From Gnetum montanum (lineage: Eukaryota > Streptophyta > Gnetopsida > Gnetales > Gnetaceae): DNA of 64,000 nt. Numbering within the stretch: the first letter of the stretch is position 1; the number at the start of each line of letters is the position of its first letter. Under the pieces are notes generated by a model. That model was not told the DNA's origin. It saw only the letters and a list, made by a program, of their open reading frames with translations, and did no database searches. The position numbers and the translations under genes were made by a program. Positions 35,471-46,635 of the stretch are shown here, piece by piece. Where the stretch lies: NCBI GenBank assembly GCA_015680685.1, contig MNCI01017837.1, positions 151,471-215,470 of the forward strand. Reading direction: 5' to 3'.

Positions 35471-37439
35471 GTGGTATTCACTTTTTTTTGTGGGGAACAA
35501 TAATGTTGTGAGTTTTATGGTTTTATGAATTTTTGGTCTTTTCATTTTGTATTATTAGCCAGACACAATAATGATAAAAAAAATAAGCATAAAATAATGC
35601 AGGTACATTAGATAGTGGGTTAAAAAAATAGAAAAAAATAGAAGAGATTTAAAAGGTATAGGACGTGCGTTATTCTGGCAAGCGTTAGGGTATGAGTTGA
35701 GCGTGACCAAGGAGTGTGGTATTTTTTTTCAACACAGCATGAGCAACAAGAAGTAAAGGTAGTGTGAACAAGAGGGATACTCAAGAAGTAAAGGTAGTGT
35801 GTAACTGGGTGAGGCAGACAGCATGAGGAGACAGCACGAGGAACAGGGCAAGGTGGGGCAGCATGTAACAAGGTGAGGTGAACACTGTGAGGAACAACGA
35901 TGAAGGGAAGAGCAGCAACGAACCAGCATAAGGGGAAGAAGAAAGCTAGTTTATTGTTCACAGAGGAGAGTGAACAACTGCTTCAACGCCTTCCCCAACC
36001 CAAAATCTATCATGGCCAGAGTTGGCCAGGGACTCTACGCAAGTACGTCTTTGTTCCTTGGCATTCGATTGCAGTGCAAGCACAGCGTGAGCCATTAGGG
36101 CTGCCATTTTTTGATACGTTTTGCAGTAAAAATATTTGCTGGATTCTGGGGTTTACGATTTTCTCATGTGCATTTTCGAGCGTCAGGGATGTTGGTGGGG
36201 TTTTGAGTTTCACAATTTTCTGATGGTTTCCGTGTGATGGCTTGAACATGGGCAACGTAGGGATCAGTCAGTTGTTTGAAGATCGAACCCAGAGCATGCC
36301 CAGCGTGAGCAATGAGGACACGCCTCAATGTGAGCAATGAGGGCAGGCCTCAGCTCGAACTGCATCGCAAGGTGTGTACGGGCCCTAGCATGCATTGCAG
36401 AGGCGTGGGTATTGTGGCGAATACGTGTTCCTATAATCTTGTTTCTGTGTGGTGACATGAGTTGTTCAGGGTATGAGCATGGATGCAGGGATTGAGGGGG
36501 CGTGAGCGCCCCAGGAATTGCGATTTTTGCGCATTTTTGCCTGCGATTTTTTTTGTGTTTTTGCTTGGGCGTGAGTTGCAAGAACTGCAAAAGAAAAAAG
36601 ATTTTGTGCATTTTTGGCTGGGCGTGAGCATTGTAGGAATTGCGATTTTTTTTGTCAATCAAAGAATTTTTCACCAAGGCGTGAATATCCCAGGGAAACT
36701 ACGATTTTTGGTGATTTTTTCCTGGGCATGAGTATCCTAGGGAAAGTTGATTTTTATGTCTAGTTCAAAACTATGATTTTGTGTCTGCAATTTTTTTGTG
36801 TCCGGGGCAAAATTGCAATTTTTTGTCTAGGGCGAAACTACAATTTTTTTTTTTTTGTCTAGGTAGGCATGACGTAAATGCACTGCATGTAATTGTTATG
36901 TTTCATGCAGATTAGGATTTAACTACCGAGAAAATGGATGACTTCGATCAGTTATAGAATATCATCCAGACCTATCATGTTAGTGAGGCTTAGTCTTAAC
37001 CAAGCAAGTGAAATATTGGCCAGCAGAATACTGTTTATTGTAAGTCATTCAATAATATTGACCAATGACCAAGTGGAATATTGGCCAGCAGAACTCCGTT
37101 GCAGCCAAAATGACACTAGCGGCGGCAGCTGGCGACAGTAGTTTGTACCTCTTACATATTTCACATAAGGTTTACAGCCAGGCTAGTGTTATTGTCCAAC
37201 GGATTCAGATAATGAATGACTTAGTTGTTGCAACTGTTTGGGTGATATACCAGTCGATTTGATATTTTGACCATGCTGTCATTTTTTGATCAAGATTACA
37301 CTTCTTATTCGCATGTGTGAAGAAAATTATTCATTTTGTGTTGTTGGTTACTTGTATCATTTTTTGTTTTTGGGCTAGACAATAATTGTACATGTTTTCC
37401 GTTTGTATTTGTGTGGTGATTTGTTGTGAAATTGATTTT
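35471..37439 (+). promoter_or_regulatory. Upstream region of the extra gene, complete T1 element
   Basis: No gene is supported; the reading frames here are Cys/Ser-rich or poly-Phe artefacts. It contains many GCGTGA-type half sites ('gagcgtgaccaagg' near 35700, 'acagcatgagcaac', 'cccagcgtgagcaatgagg' near 36300), the same motif as in the T1 LTR, and a degenerate tandem repeat at 36498-36860. Position and motif content suggest the promoter and leader of the plus-strand gene. Confidence 0.5.
36498..36860. repeat. Degenerate 40-60 bp tandem repeat upstream of the extra gene (T1)
   Basis: At least five units of the form 'gggcgtgagcattgtaggaattgcgattttttt', each opening with GGCGTGAG, then shorter 'ggcaaaattgcaattttttgtct' units and a poly-T. 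Only a loosely similar sequence is seen at the matching place in T2. Confidence 0.75.
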
Positions 37440-40400
37440 TAAATGTACCCCAGCGAGCGTTAGGCTCATCAAATAAACATCGATATCCTTGTCCCATGGG
37501 GTTGTCTTGTGTGCGCATTGAATGTTATTTACTTGTTAGGTTTATTTACTTATTTGTTTATTTTGTTTATTTAGTTAATATGTTTTGTACGTTTTAAGTT
37601 ACTTATTTAAGATTCTGGCTCTGTGTAGGGGACTTAAACATTTTTTGTTGGTGGTGGAACTCATGGGTGTGTTTTCATGGCTTGGTCCCTTAGAACCTGA
37701 TGCACCTCAGCCTGATATGGAGATCGGGTCTCAAGGATTATGGTTTCACATGGGTGCTAGTGAATTTTTATCTTTTATCCTGCAAGGTTTTAGCGTGGTG
37801 ATTTGGTCTCACTTAAGTGAGCAATTAGCTCATAGTGTGGTTGAAAGTATACTGCCTGGCTCATCCCATGACATATTGGCATTCATTGTTGATGCAGATG
37901 AGGGGCTATTTAAAGTTGATGGTGGTCCTGCCAAAGGTCCTTGATCTACCCGTCCTCTAACTTGTGTTTGGGAGTTACCATCTTGTAGCCACTACAACAG
38001 AAGTGATACTCTTTTCCTAGCTTTTCATGTACATACATTATTCCAAAATCCACTTGGAATAGTGTACAGGGTATAAAGGTAAGCATCTCTTTGATTTATC
38101 TTTATTTCGTTTGCTTCGGTGTTATACCATTGTTTATGTTTGATTATCTTTTTCTTGGTAGGCCTGATTTTGATGAGCACAGAATGCACGAGAATGATGA
38201 TGGACTTAATTTAACACGTACAGCCTTGGAGGCTTTCATGGTGGGCCCCACTCTTTGTGGTGCTGTTTTGGCTCAAACCAAGGGTGCTATTGTTCATTAT
38301 CACAAGTAATTTTCCAAGGCCTTTGAATGTTGTGAGGCTTGTGGGTGGCTTCATGAGGATTGGTCTCACAATGGACCCACTTTTCCTCAAGCGGTTGATT
38401 CAGCACCAAGTGTGCTTGATCCATTTGCTAATGGTAAGTAATTGTGTTCTAAGTTTCATTTTTTTCTTTTATCTTTATTACCCCAATGTTTATCATGATG
38501 TTGATCTTTTGTTTAATCATGTTTTCACACAGGATATTGCTCCTGGTGGGATTACCATCGTGTTTGGGCATACTGAGGGTACCCTTTTCATGAAGTACGG
38601 GGAGACAAAAGATCCGCAATGGTGATTGCATAGAAAGGCACCTCAACACATCATCACTTGCCTTACCAATGTTGGTCTAATGGATCTGTTCAGTGCCTTG
38701 ACTCTTATCGTTCCCATGACTGAAATGGTTGCCATCATTGATTCTTTCAATGATGATGTTACTTATTTAGCACGCGGGTCCAGGGGGTTAAGGTTGTATT
38801 TCATCTGACTGCCGAATTCTTTTCGAATCTCTTTGGGGTACCAGCAGATGGTGTCAAAGTGATAGTGGATAAAGAGAATAGGGAAGGCCACATGATTAAG
38901 GACCTTAAGGAATGGCTAGGTGTGCCAAGGGAGCCCAAGGGCTTTCCTATGCAAGTGGACACTAAAGTGGTAGAGGTGAATTTTTTGTACCCATTGTTTA
39001 GAGCATGTGCATTTCCCAAGTCTCTTTCCCAAGTGAGAGCTCTTGGGGTGGAGCCTACATGCATCATGTGCTTGATCCTAGAGACTGGTATGCACTATAA
39101 CTGGGCATAGTTTCTAGTTTTGGGCTTCCGTGGGGAGATCATCAGATTACCCTCTAACGTGAATGCGCAGTCCCACTTTACTTTTGCATTTTTCGCAGGT
39201 TATCTCCATAGGTTTGCTGAGTTCTTAGTGGTCTATGGAGATAACCGTTATATGTTAAGGGACCACTCACAGTTGTCTTGCCCCTAGATCCGTCATTTAT
39301 TTGACACCACTAGATCCCAAGATCCGCCCGAAGGCATCGATGAATCAGTCTCGGTTACCATAGGAGGTGCCTCTAGTTGTTCCCACCACTCGCATGATAG
39401 CTTGGGGTTGGAACCACCCATACTACACACAGCTGCCAGGAGGGCTGAGCACTTGATCTAGGAGACCGTCAGGAAAGCCAAGGCTAAGGTGAAAAGAGCT
39501 GAGCGTTCGAGAGATCCTGTTACGGAGACGAGGCCGTCGAGGGCCAAGAAGATTCGATTCACCTTGCCAAGAGTGGGTAAGTATTATCTTTATTATTATT
39601 TATTATTATTATTTTCTTTTATTTTAGACTTTTTTTTGGCCTTTTTGAATTTATTTGCTTTCTTAAACATGCATATCTATTATGTCATGCTAACTTTCTA
39701 TTTGTTGGTGTTAATAGAGTGTACCCTTGAGAGGGAAAGGGAAGAATTAGCCCCAATGGGTGAACCCAAAATGGTCATCATTGGATGTAATGAAGAGGAG
39801 GAAACCAGAAAATAAGTAGTTGAGGCTATTCCCATCTCACAGGAAGAGGGTACAACGAACTCCATGGACGTGACACTTGCTGAAGCTCTAGATGCCCTTA
39901 GACATTCGAGCAAGGAGAAAGGTGTCTTTGATGGTTTCTTTGATGGGTCACTACACCTTGGTGATCTGCCTGAGTTGACCAACAAGGGGCCTCTTGGTAA
40001 GTCTTGTTAGCTTGACTCGCATTTCGTACTTCTTAGCTTTGTATATTATTTTGACTATCATGGCTTTTCTTAACATCAGACCTAGATGCCCAAGCACCTG
40101 AAGCACATGTATCTCAAGCGGATGGGTCGGAGTCAGAGGCCCTAGTTGAGGTGCCTTCCCGTGTAGATTCAACATCCGTCGATCCATTGAGGTCATGGCA
40201 TGAGATGCCGAATAAGGTAGACTTTGTTACTGGTATTGTCAACGATGTTGTTGCTCGTCTGCAATATGCCCACCTTGAATTAGGTGTGTACTTTATACTA
40301 AGCACTTGGGTTCATTGTATTTATGCATCTGTTGGGGTTTTCTCGTGGGCTCATATATGTAATGCTTGTGCTTATAGCTGCAAAGCTTCAATGGAGCCCT

Positions 40401-41376
40401 TCTGAGGCTACCTATATTGATGGTCTTCTAGAATTACCCAAGGATGTTGAGCAGGTTCCAAGAAGTATTTATGATGCAGTTTCGAGTTGTGTTATTCCAA
40501 ATGCCAAGTCTCTCTGGACCTGCAGGCACTCGATTGAATAGTTATGGCTTGAAATTCAATCATTGAAAGGGAATTTGGCAAAATTAACAGATGAGAGGGA
40601 TGACTTGCAGGCCCGTTATGATTTTGCCTCTGCTAGATTAGCTAATGATAGTACTTGGCGGACATTTGAAATCACCTATGCATGTTATTGGATAGGCCTG
40701 AATAGCAAGGTGCAGGTAATTCGGGATTTGGCCGAACAGCGGGCCTAGATGGATTTGTTGAATAGGAAGTGTCACAATTGGAAGTCCTTTGCATCCAAGG
40801 TACGCAAATGGGGCCAGGATCAGAAAGATCACAAGCACCAATACAAAAAATGATTAAAGAAGGAATCAGTCGAACATCGCTGGTTGGAGATGTTTGTGGA
40901 AGGGTTAGGCTTGCGCTCCTCCTATGAGAAGTTTGTTTAGTATACAGAGGTGGAAGGCTCTCCTAAGAGGTCCATTACCACTACCTCTGGTGAAGCTTCG
41001 ACAAGCATGTTTTCTCTTGAGCATCCTTCCTGGTCTTCAATGGATAAGGGTAAAATTTTGGCAAACATCGACCTCAGACTTGACAAAGATTGGGCTTGCG
41101 TGCATGAAGAGGAGATTCTACGACACCTAGAAGCTAACCTCAGGCCTTCCCCACTAGTGAGTGTTTTAGTCTAATATCGTTTTATTGCCTTTATTCATTG
41201 TTATTTTCCTTAGTGTTTTTTTTTCTTCTTTTAATCTGTTTATGTTTGCTTACTTATTTTATTGTTTTGTGTTTTTGTGATAGGGACGTGGTGGTGATGA
41301 GGCTAGCCCCAGTGGGATGGGAGTTGATGACGTAGAGGACTTTGGGGATTAGCCCCCTCCTAATGATAATGCCTGA
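37440..41376 (+). pseudogene. Extra multi-exon gene on the strand opposite gag-pol, best-preserved copy c
   Basis: Exons: about 37440-37508 (uncertain), 37629-38078, 38162-38433, 38533-39576, 39718-39996, 40080-40283, 40378-41156, 41284-41376, giving about 1,040 codons. Donors such as AAG|GTAAGC, ATG|GTAAGT, GGTAAGT and TTG|GTAAGT match the plant consensus. The reading phase is kept across all junctions checked except exon 38162-38433 to 38533, where one base is off. The first main exon is FCP1/NIF-like: HFLLVVELMGVFSW, LWFHMGASEFLSFIL, FSVVIWSHL. The long exon encodes LFSALTLIVPMTEMVAIIDSF, FFSNLFGVPADGVKVI and RFAEFLVVY, a domain I do not recognise. Later exons are acidic, then probably coiled coil (LTDERDDLQARYDF), then a basic KDHKHQYKK patch. 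A frameshift near 38772 and several stops (TGA for Trp at 38623, TAG at 41350) mark it as decayed; the stop shared in position with the other copies is TGA 41374. Confidence 0.75.
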
Positions 41377-42050
41377 TTTGGCTTGTTAGTCTTGTCATTT
41401 TGTTTTTAATTTCTCGGTTTGTTGTTTTGTTGCTTTTGAGGTATTTGAAAACAAATGTAACCTGATCATGGGGTAACATGTCATGATCCTATTGCTATGT
41501 TGGCACTCCGTACTACATGTATTTATATACTTTGTTTTTCTCCCTTTTTTTGAGTTTATTTGTGAACGTAAATGTAAACTGGAATCATGTTTGGCAAAAT
41601 AAAATGAACATTGTAACTTGGAGAATGTAAACAATAGTGACGTAGCGAAGTTTCAGTAAATTGGTTGTGTATTGCACTCTAGTTCAAAGCTATTTCGGGC
41701 TATACACGTCAATTTAAAGTCATGATGGACTATTGCATCTTTGTTGAAGAAAAGGAGGAGATCATAATTTTTGGTGAAAAACACATTTTAAAAAAAATGA
41801 ACCAGGCATTTCTGACCGTGGCTAGTTTAACGTCATTGCGGATGTTTGGTAGTTTAATGTCATCCCGAACATATGGTAAATGGCATCAACGGTTGAGTAG
41901 CTTCTTTACTTTCTGAAGCTTGATATTAGGACATGTCAATGTGATCCTATGTTTAGCGTCTCCTTCGCTAATTATGTTAAATGGTAATTTTGACCATGAG
42001 ACGTTTGGGGGGATGACCCCTATGTCAGCATGTTCTGATGTTTCTGCATT
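41377..42050. other. Convergent spacer between the extra gene and PR (T1)
   Basis: Holds the likely 3' UTR of the plus-strand gene ('aaaataaaatg' near 41598) and boundary-repeat units at 41650-41885 ('tagtttaacgtcattgcggatg', 'tagtttaatgtcatcccgaac'). No gene is supported. A candidate donor on the minus strand (GAAA|GTAAAG near 41904) is weaker than in element a. Confidence 0.6.
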
Positions 42051-42605
42051 TTGTAATGTTTCCATATCTTCTGGGGGATCATGGTTCAGAGGTTGGTTAT
42101 GACTTTGGGTTTTATCTAATTTATTGTCTTGTTTAGGCTCATCAGTGATGTCATCTTATTTAAACTCAGGGTTAGTGTCATCATGTTTAGATTCATCAAA
42201 TTCAACCTCTAAGCCTTTATTTGTGCCTACATGTGAAGAGATGTTGGGTGTAGCCGCATCACCGTGTATAATGATTTCACCACCTTCGTAAGGTAAGTGA
42301 ATCTCTTGATGAATGGGTGAGGATACCGCTCTTAATTAGGCTAACCAAGGTTGTCCTAAAATAAAGTTGAATCCTGGCATCTCATCTATGAATACAAACT
42401 CGGCCAAGGTGGGGAACTGATCCCCTACTATGAAGTCCAAAGTGAGTGTTCCTTTTACTATGACACGTGATCCGCTAAATGATTTTAGGAATGTCATGGA
42501 TGTTGGTTTTATCTACTCTGTGAGCCCTAATTGTTCGATGACGGGGAATGGTATTACATTTGTGGCTGCCCCATCATCAACATGCACTCTATGTATTTTA
42601 AACTA
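42051..42605 (-). pseudogene. Retropepsin-like protease, complete T1 element
   Basis: The minus strand reads KIHRVHVDDGAATNVIPFP, an aspartic protease active site with the catalytic Asp kept, then FIDEMPGFNFILGQPWLA, then SPIHQEIHLPYEGGEIIIHGD; these are the flap and C-terminal blocks usual in plant Tat-type protease. Single stops are present (TAG after LTE and after WLA). Next in element sense comes the region of the antisense gene, not RT, although these domains are normally contiguous in Ty3/gypsy pol. Confidence 0.87.
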
Positions 42606-45600
42606 GTTGTCTTGTATGGTTATGAACATAGGTGCGGTGGTGACTTCTCCTATTTTTTTGTCCTTTTTAATGTTGTCTACATGGAAGTCTAGTGATGTGG
42701 ACCTTGATCTTTGACGTGGAGACAATACTGCATGAATGGATGGTTCAATTGTAGGTAAGTCTTCACTGACAGGGATCGATGTTAACATACGCACTAGAGC
42801 TTCATGGTGTACTTGAGAAGTCATCATTAGGTCATACAGGCTTAGCAAAGTGTTCTTTTGTTTGAGGGCCTGTGTGACCTGGGTTAGGGCACTAGCCAAG
42901 TCTTTGCTATTTAGCATGTTCTTGTTAGTCGAGACTTGGTCCATTTGGCCTAATAGTTGTATTTCTTGAGGAAAGGTTATTGGGTGGTCTACTGTAACTA
43001 TTGGTTTTGGCTCCTCAGGCATTCCTGATTTTTTAACTTGGCTACTTGTGCCTAGCTCATTAGTTATCGGAGCCATTGGTACAGCATTTAATGGAGTGAG
43101 TTTTGGGGGCCCCAACTCATGACCTCAATATTCTCTTTCCAAACGTTCCCTGGTCAACTTGTCTATGAGGCATTCTTGTGGAGGTCGAGGGGTAGCTATT
43201 GGGGTCTAAATATCGGGGTGCTTCGGGACCCGGATGACAAATGGAACATGACAAGTTTGCGGTGGAGCTACTGTTGGTTGAGCACCAGGGTGTTTAGGAA
43301 CCCAGATTATGAATGGGGTTGGTCTGATTTGGGGTTGTACATCTGCGGTTGCAATAGCATGCAGTACCTAGATCACAAAGGGAGCAGGCTTGGTTTGTGG
43401 GAGTACATTCATTGTTGCCGCCGTGGGAGGTACCTGGATGACAAATGATTTTTGGGATGTGGAAGGTGTATGTGTTGGAAATGAGGATTGGGAAGATGGT
43501 GTTGATGCTATGGGAACACGAATCACAAAGGGTTTTCTGGGTATTTCTTGTTCGTTGCCGACATGTATTGTGTTGATCACATAAGGAGCCTCCTTGGTGT
43601 TAAGGGGATTCTTGTACACACCCATAGATTGATTCTGCGGTTTTACAGGGTTAGCTTCATCGAAGGTTATTTCACCCCTATCAATCATACGTTGTATGTC
43701 TTGTTTCAAGGTGAAATAGTAATCAGTTTCATGGCCATTTCTTTGATGGTATTCGCAAAATCTATCCAGCCTAAAGCCTCTCAGCATGGGAGGCTCATTT
43801 GGTGTTGCCAAGCTTGGGTTTCTGACCAATTCATAGTATCAGTCATGTCTTTGGGCTGTCGCGGGAGATAGCTACTTATGTTTAATGGCCCTGACCTTTA
43901 AAAGTTGATCTAGCAGCTGTGAAGGTTTCATAGGCAATGGTGTATATTGAGCAGGTCCTTTTCTCTCAAATGTGCTAGCGTGACTTGTATTAGTAGTTTT
44001 CATGAAGGATGGTTCGGGTGTGGGTGTAGGAGTGGTTCTCTCATAGTTAACAGGAATAGTAGGTTTTTTCCCTTTTTGTCTCGCATTTTTGGGTTGAGTT
44101 GTCTCCGCTACTACGGTCACTATTGCTTTAGCCTTGTCTTTGTATTTCTTCGTGTGTTGATTTTTAAAGGCTGGGTAAGCGGGGTCATGACTATTTTGGG
44201 CTACCTCCTCTATGTTCTTTATCTATACAAAAGCTTAACTCAAGGTGTGAGTATTTAGATAGTAGAGCCTTGACTTAATGAAGTCATTCACTGCTCCTTT
44301 AAGAATCATGAGTAGGTATGTTTCCGGGATTGGCTTGTGAACTTCATTAAGCGCAGCACTCCATCTCTAAATGAACTTTTGCATAGGTTCTAGCAATGCT
44401 TGCTTCACCTGGATCAGACTATCCAAGGTTTCTTTAGGCTTTAGGTTGTATTTAAACCTGGTAACAAACTAGTGTAACAGATCCTCCAAAGAGGATATAG
44501 AGTTATGAGGTAAGGATCTGTACCAGTATAGGGCTCTTCCGATTAACGACATGGCGAACACATGTAGGATTGCGTGGGGCCAAGCTTGAAGCAACAGACA
44601 CTCTAATATGCATGTTACTAAGTGGGTAGTGGGGTCTCCTTCCCCGTTATACTTTGTTAACTGAGGTAATGAAACTCCCTTGGGTAAAGTTAAAGGTGGT
44701 ACTGAGGAACTGATTGAATCATCTTGATAGAAGTCCAATACCTTAAGCTCCTCAGTGTTAATAGTTTTGAGGTGCTTTACCTCATTAGTGAGCTCTTGCA
44801 TCATTTTTTTTGGCTTCGGCCCATTCTTGGGCACTCAGTGGAGCAATAGGTTGTTTAGTTTAAGTGCTATACAAGTTAGACTGCTATATGGTTAGTAAGA
44901 ATGATGACTGTTGAGTTGTTGATGGTTGTACTTGAGTGACATTTATGGATGGAATTGTAGCAGGTGGTATGCTTAATGAGCAGGTCAATACTATTGCATG
45001 CCAGATGTGGTCCATTGCCTGGTTACAAGTTGTGAAGAAACACCTTAAACCTGTTGAGCTGAAGTAGTGATGGGTGTTCCTTGGATTTGCACTTGTGGTA
45101 TATAGTGAGTAGATGTAGAAGTGGGTATCATGGATGGCATCCCAATTACTTGGGGTGGGAAGGTCTCTCCTACATTAGTTTGAGAGGGGAGTTGTTGGGG
45201 TTGTACTTGTAGGAGAGGGGATAACGTGGTGACCGAAGGAATAACGGAGGTGGGTGCATTGAATTGAGTATTGGTCATGGGGAGAGTGGGAATGAGAGTG
45301 GATGATTCCTATTGAGATACATAAGCTTGAGTGCTTTTAAATGCGAGAAGGGACATGGTTTCTCCCATGAAAGGGTGGAATAATGGATTCGTGTAAGTAT
45401 GCAGACTGAGAGTATGGTATGAATCCTCATGTTCAGATTGAGCTGCGAAATCATCTTCCTCATCTCCATTTTGAGGTTCTACGGCATGTTGGCATGAGGT
45501 TTGGTTCCTTGCCATGAGGAGTTGGGATATGAGTTCATTATGGGATTTAGAAAGGGGAATTACATCATATGATGAAGAGATAAAGTTACGGCCTCCCTTA

Positions 45601-45872
45601 TAGATGAGTTTGTAATGTCGTTTTGCTTCCATTACTGTGAGATCGATGGGCAAGTTAGCTTGGATTTTAACACAAATAAAGTTATATTGTTCGGGCGTTA
45701 CAATGGTGAATGTGGGGTCTCTACCTTGCAGTCTCAATGACCAATGAGGTGGCCCTTGAGGGTTCATCTTGCCAAGGGCAACTATGGCCTCGACAGTAGT
45801 GACAAGGTTCATGACGTTGGCACCGAAGTCAAAGATAGGCAAGGCGGCAGCGTTGGTTTGTGCGGGGTCCAT
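42606..45872 (-). pseudogene. Gag polyprotein, complete T1 element
   Basis: Starts MDPAQTNAAALPIF at 45872. The N-terminal block TPEQYNFICVKIQANLPIDL is shared with both T2 gags. A Pro/Gln-rich linker (45045-45278) follows. The capsid-like region (43870-44834) contains SLIGRALYWYRSLPHNSI and PMQKFIRRW-like text. A zinc knuckle at about 43750 reads FCEYHQRNGHETDYYF, where the last Cys is Tyr. The C-terminal linker (42603-43115) is Ser/Pro-rich and leads to PR. About ten in-frame stops occur, mostly TAG or TGA replacing Gln, Arg or Trp. In an active copy gag-pro would be the first translated product. Confidence 0.87.
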
Positions 45873-46635
45873 TATAAGTGATTGTGAAGACAGTGTATGG
45901 AATGAATTAGAGCATAGGAGAGAGAAAATGCATGCTAAGCGTCAATGACGTCTGGTCAATAGTGTGTGAAATACACAACGTATGACAAGAAACTATGAGC
46001 AGCATATGAAATATGCAGCGTATGACAACTGTAGGCGGTGTAAATAAGAATAGACAGCGTATGAAATGATACAAGTAGCGTATAAAAATGTAGCATTTCA
46101 GCGTGTATCTCAAACAAGCTAGAGCGTGTCCAGCCTAAACTGATACAATAATGTGTAACTTTGAAAAGGGGAAACAGTGTGAAGGATGAAGTAAAGTGTA
46201 TTACCTGGAAACTAAAATGCTAAAATGCCAGTGAGTTTAATATGCGGTGTCTGACCTGTGGGACAACATGTGGATGCTAAGTGCAGTGTCTGGGAGGGAA
46301 AACTAAGTTGCTAGACACTGTCAATGGCGTCTAAGAAGGGAAAAAATGATGAGAGACACTATGAACAACATCTGAAGCTGAAATGGAATGCAGGATGCTG
46401 GGGGCATCATCAGGATTTGAGAACAGAGTGTGTGATGCTATGGTTTAAACAGCATCTGGAAAGTTAAACAGCATCCAAAGCCAAGAGTAGGGTTTAACAG
46501 TAGAAAGAAGTGCCTAGACACTAGGAACAGGGCACCATGGGAACGCTGGCAACAAGGCAGCGTGTGGAGTCCAAATTTGGGATCCTGAGAAGCAAATGCA
46601 GATAGAGAGCAACCCTTCTTCTAGCACCAATTTAC
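45873..46635 (-). other. 5' leader and primer-binding site region of the T1 element
   Basis: Untranslated leader with repeated 'agcgtatgaaat' and 'cagcgtatgac' units near 45950-46090, echoing the LTR motif. Next to LTR C the minus strand reads GTAAATTGGTGCTAGAAG, a candidate PBS (TGGTGCTAGAAG) five bases from the LTR. The complementary tRNA would end AGCACCA; I cannot assign it. Confidence 0.6.

Noticed and set aside
35620-35961. Cys/Ser-rich frames on both strands
   Set aside because: Low-complexity translation of the GCGTGA/GAGCAAC repeat region; no equivalent in copies a or b.
36264-36731. Overlapping frames on both strands, 75-137 residues
   Set aside because: They cover the tandem repeat at 36498-36860 and have no conserved counterpart.
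37440-41376. The plus-strand gene as an ordinary host gene with a retrotransposon inserted around it
   Set aside because: The same gene sits at the same place in three T1/T2 internal regions of different age, so it belongs to the element.
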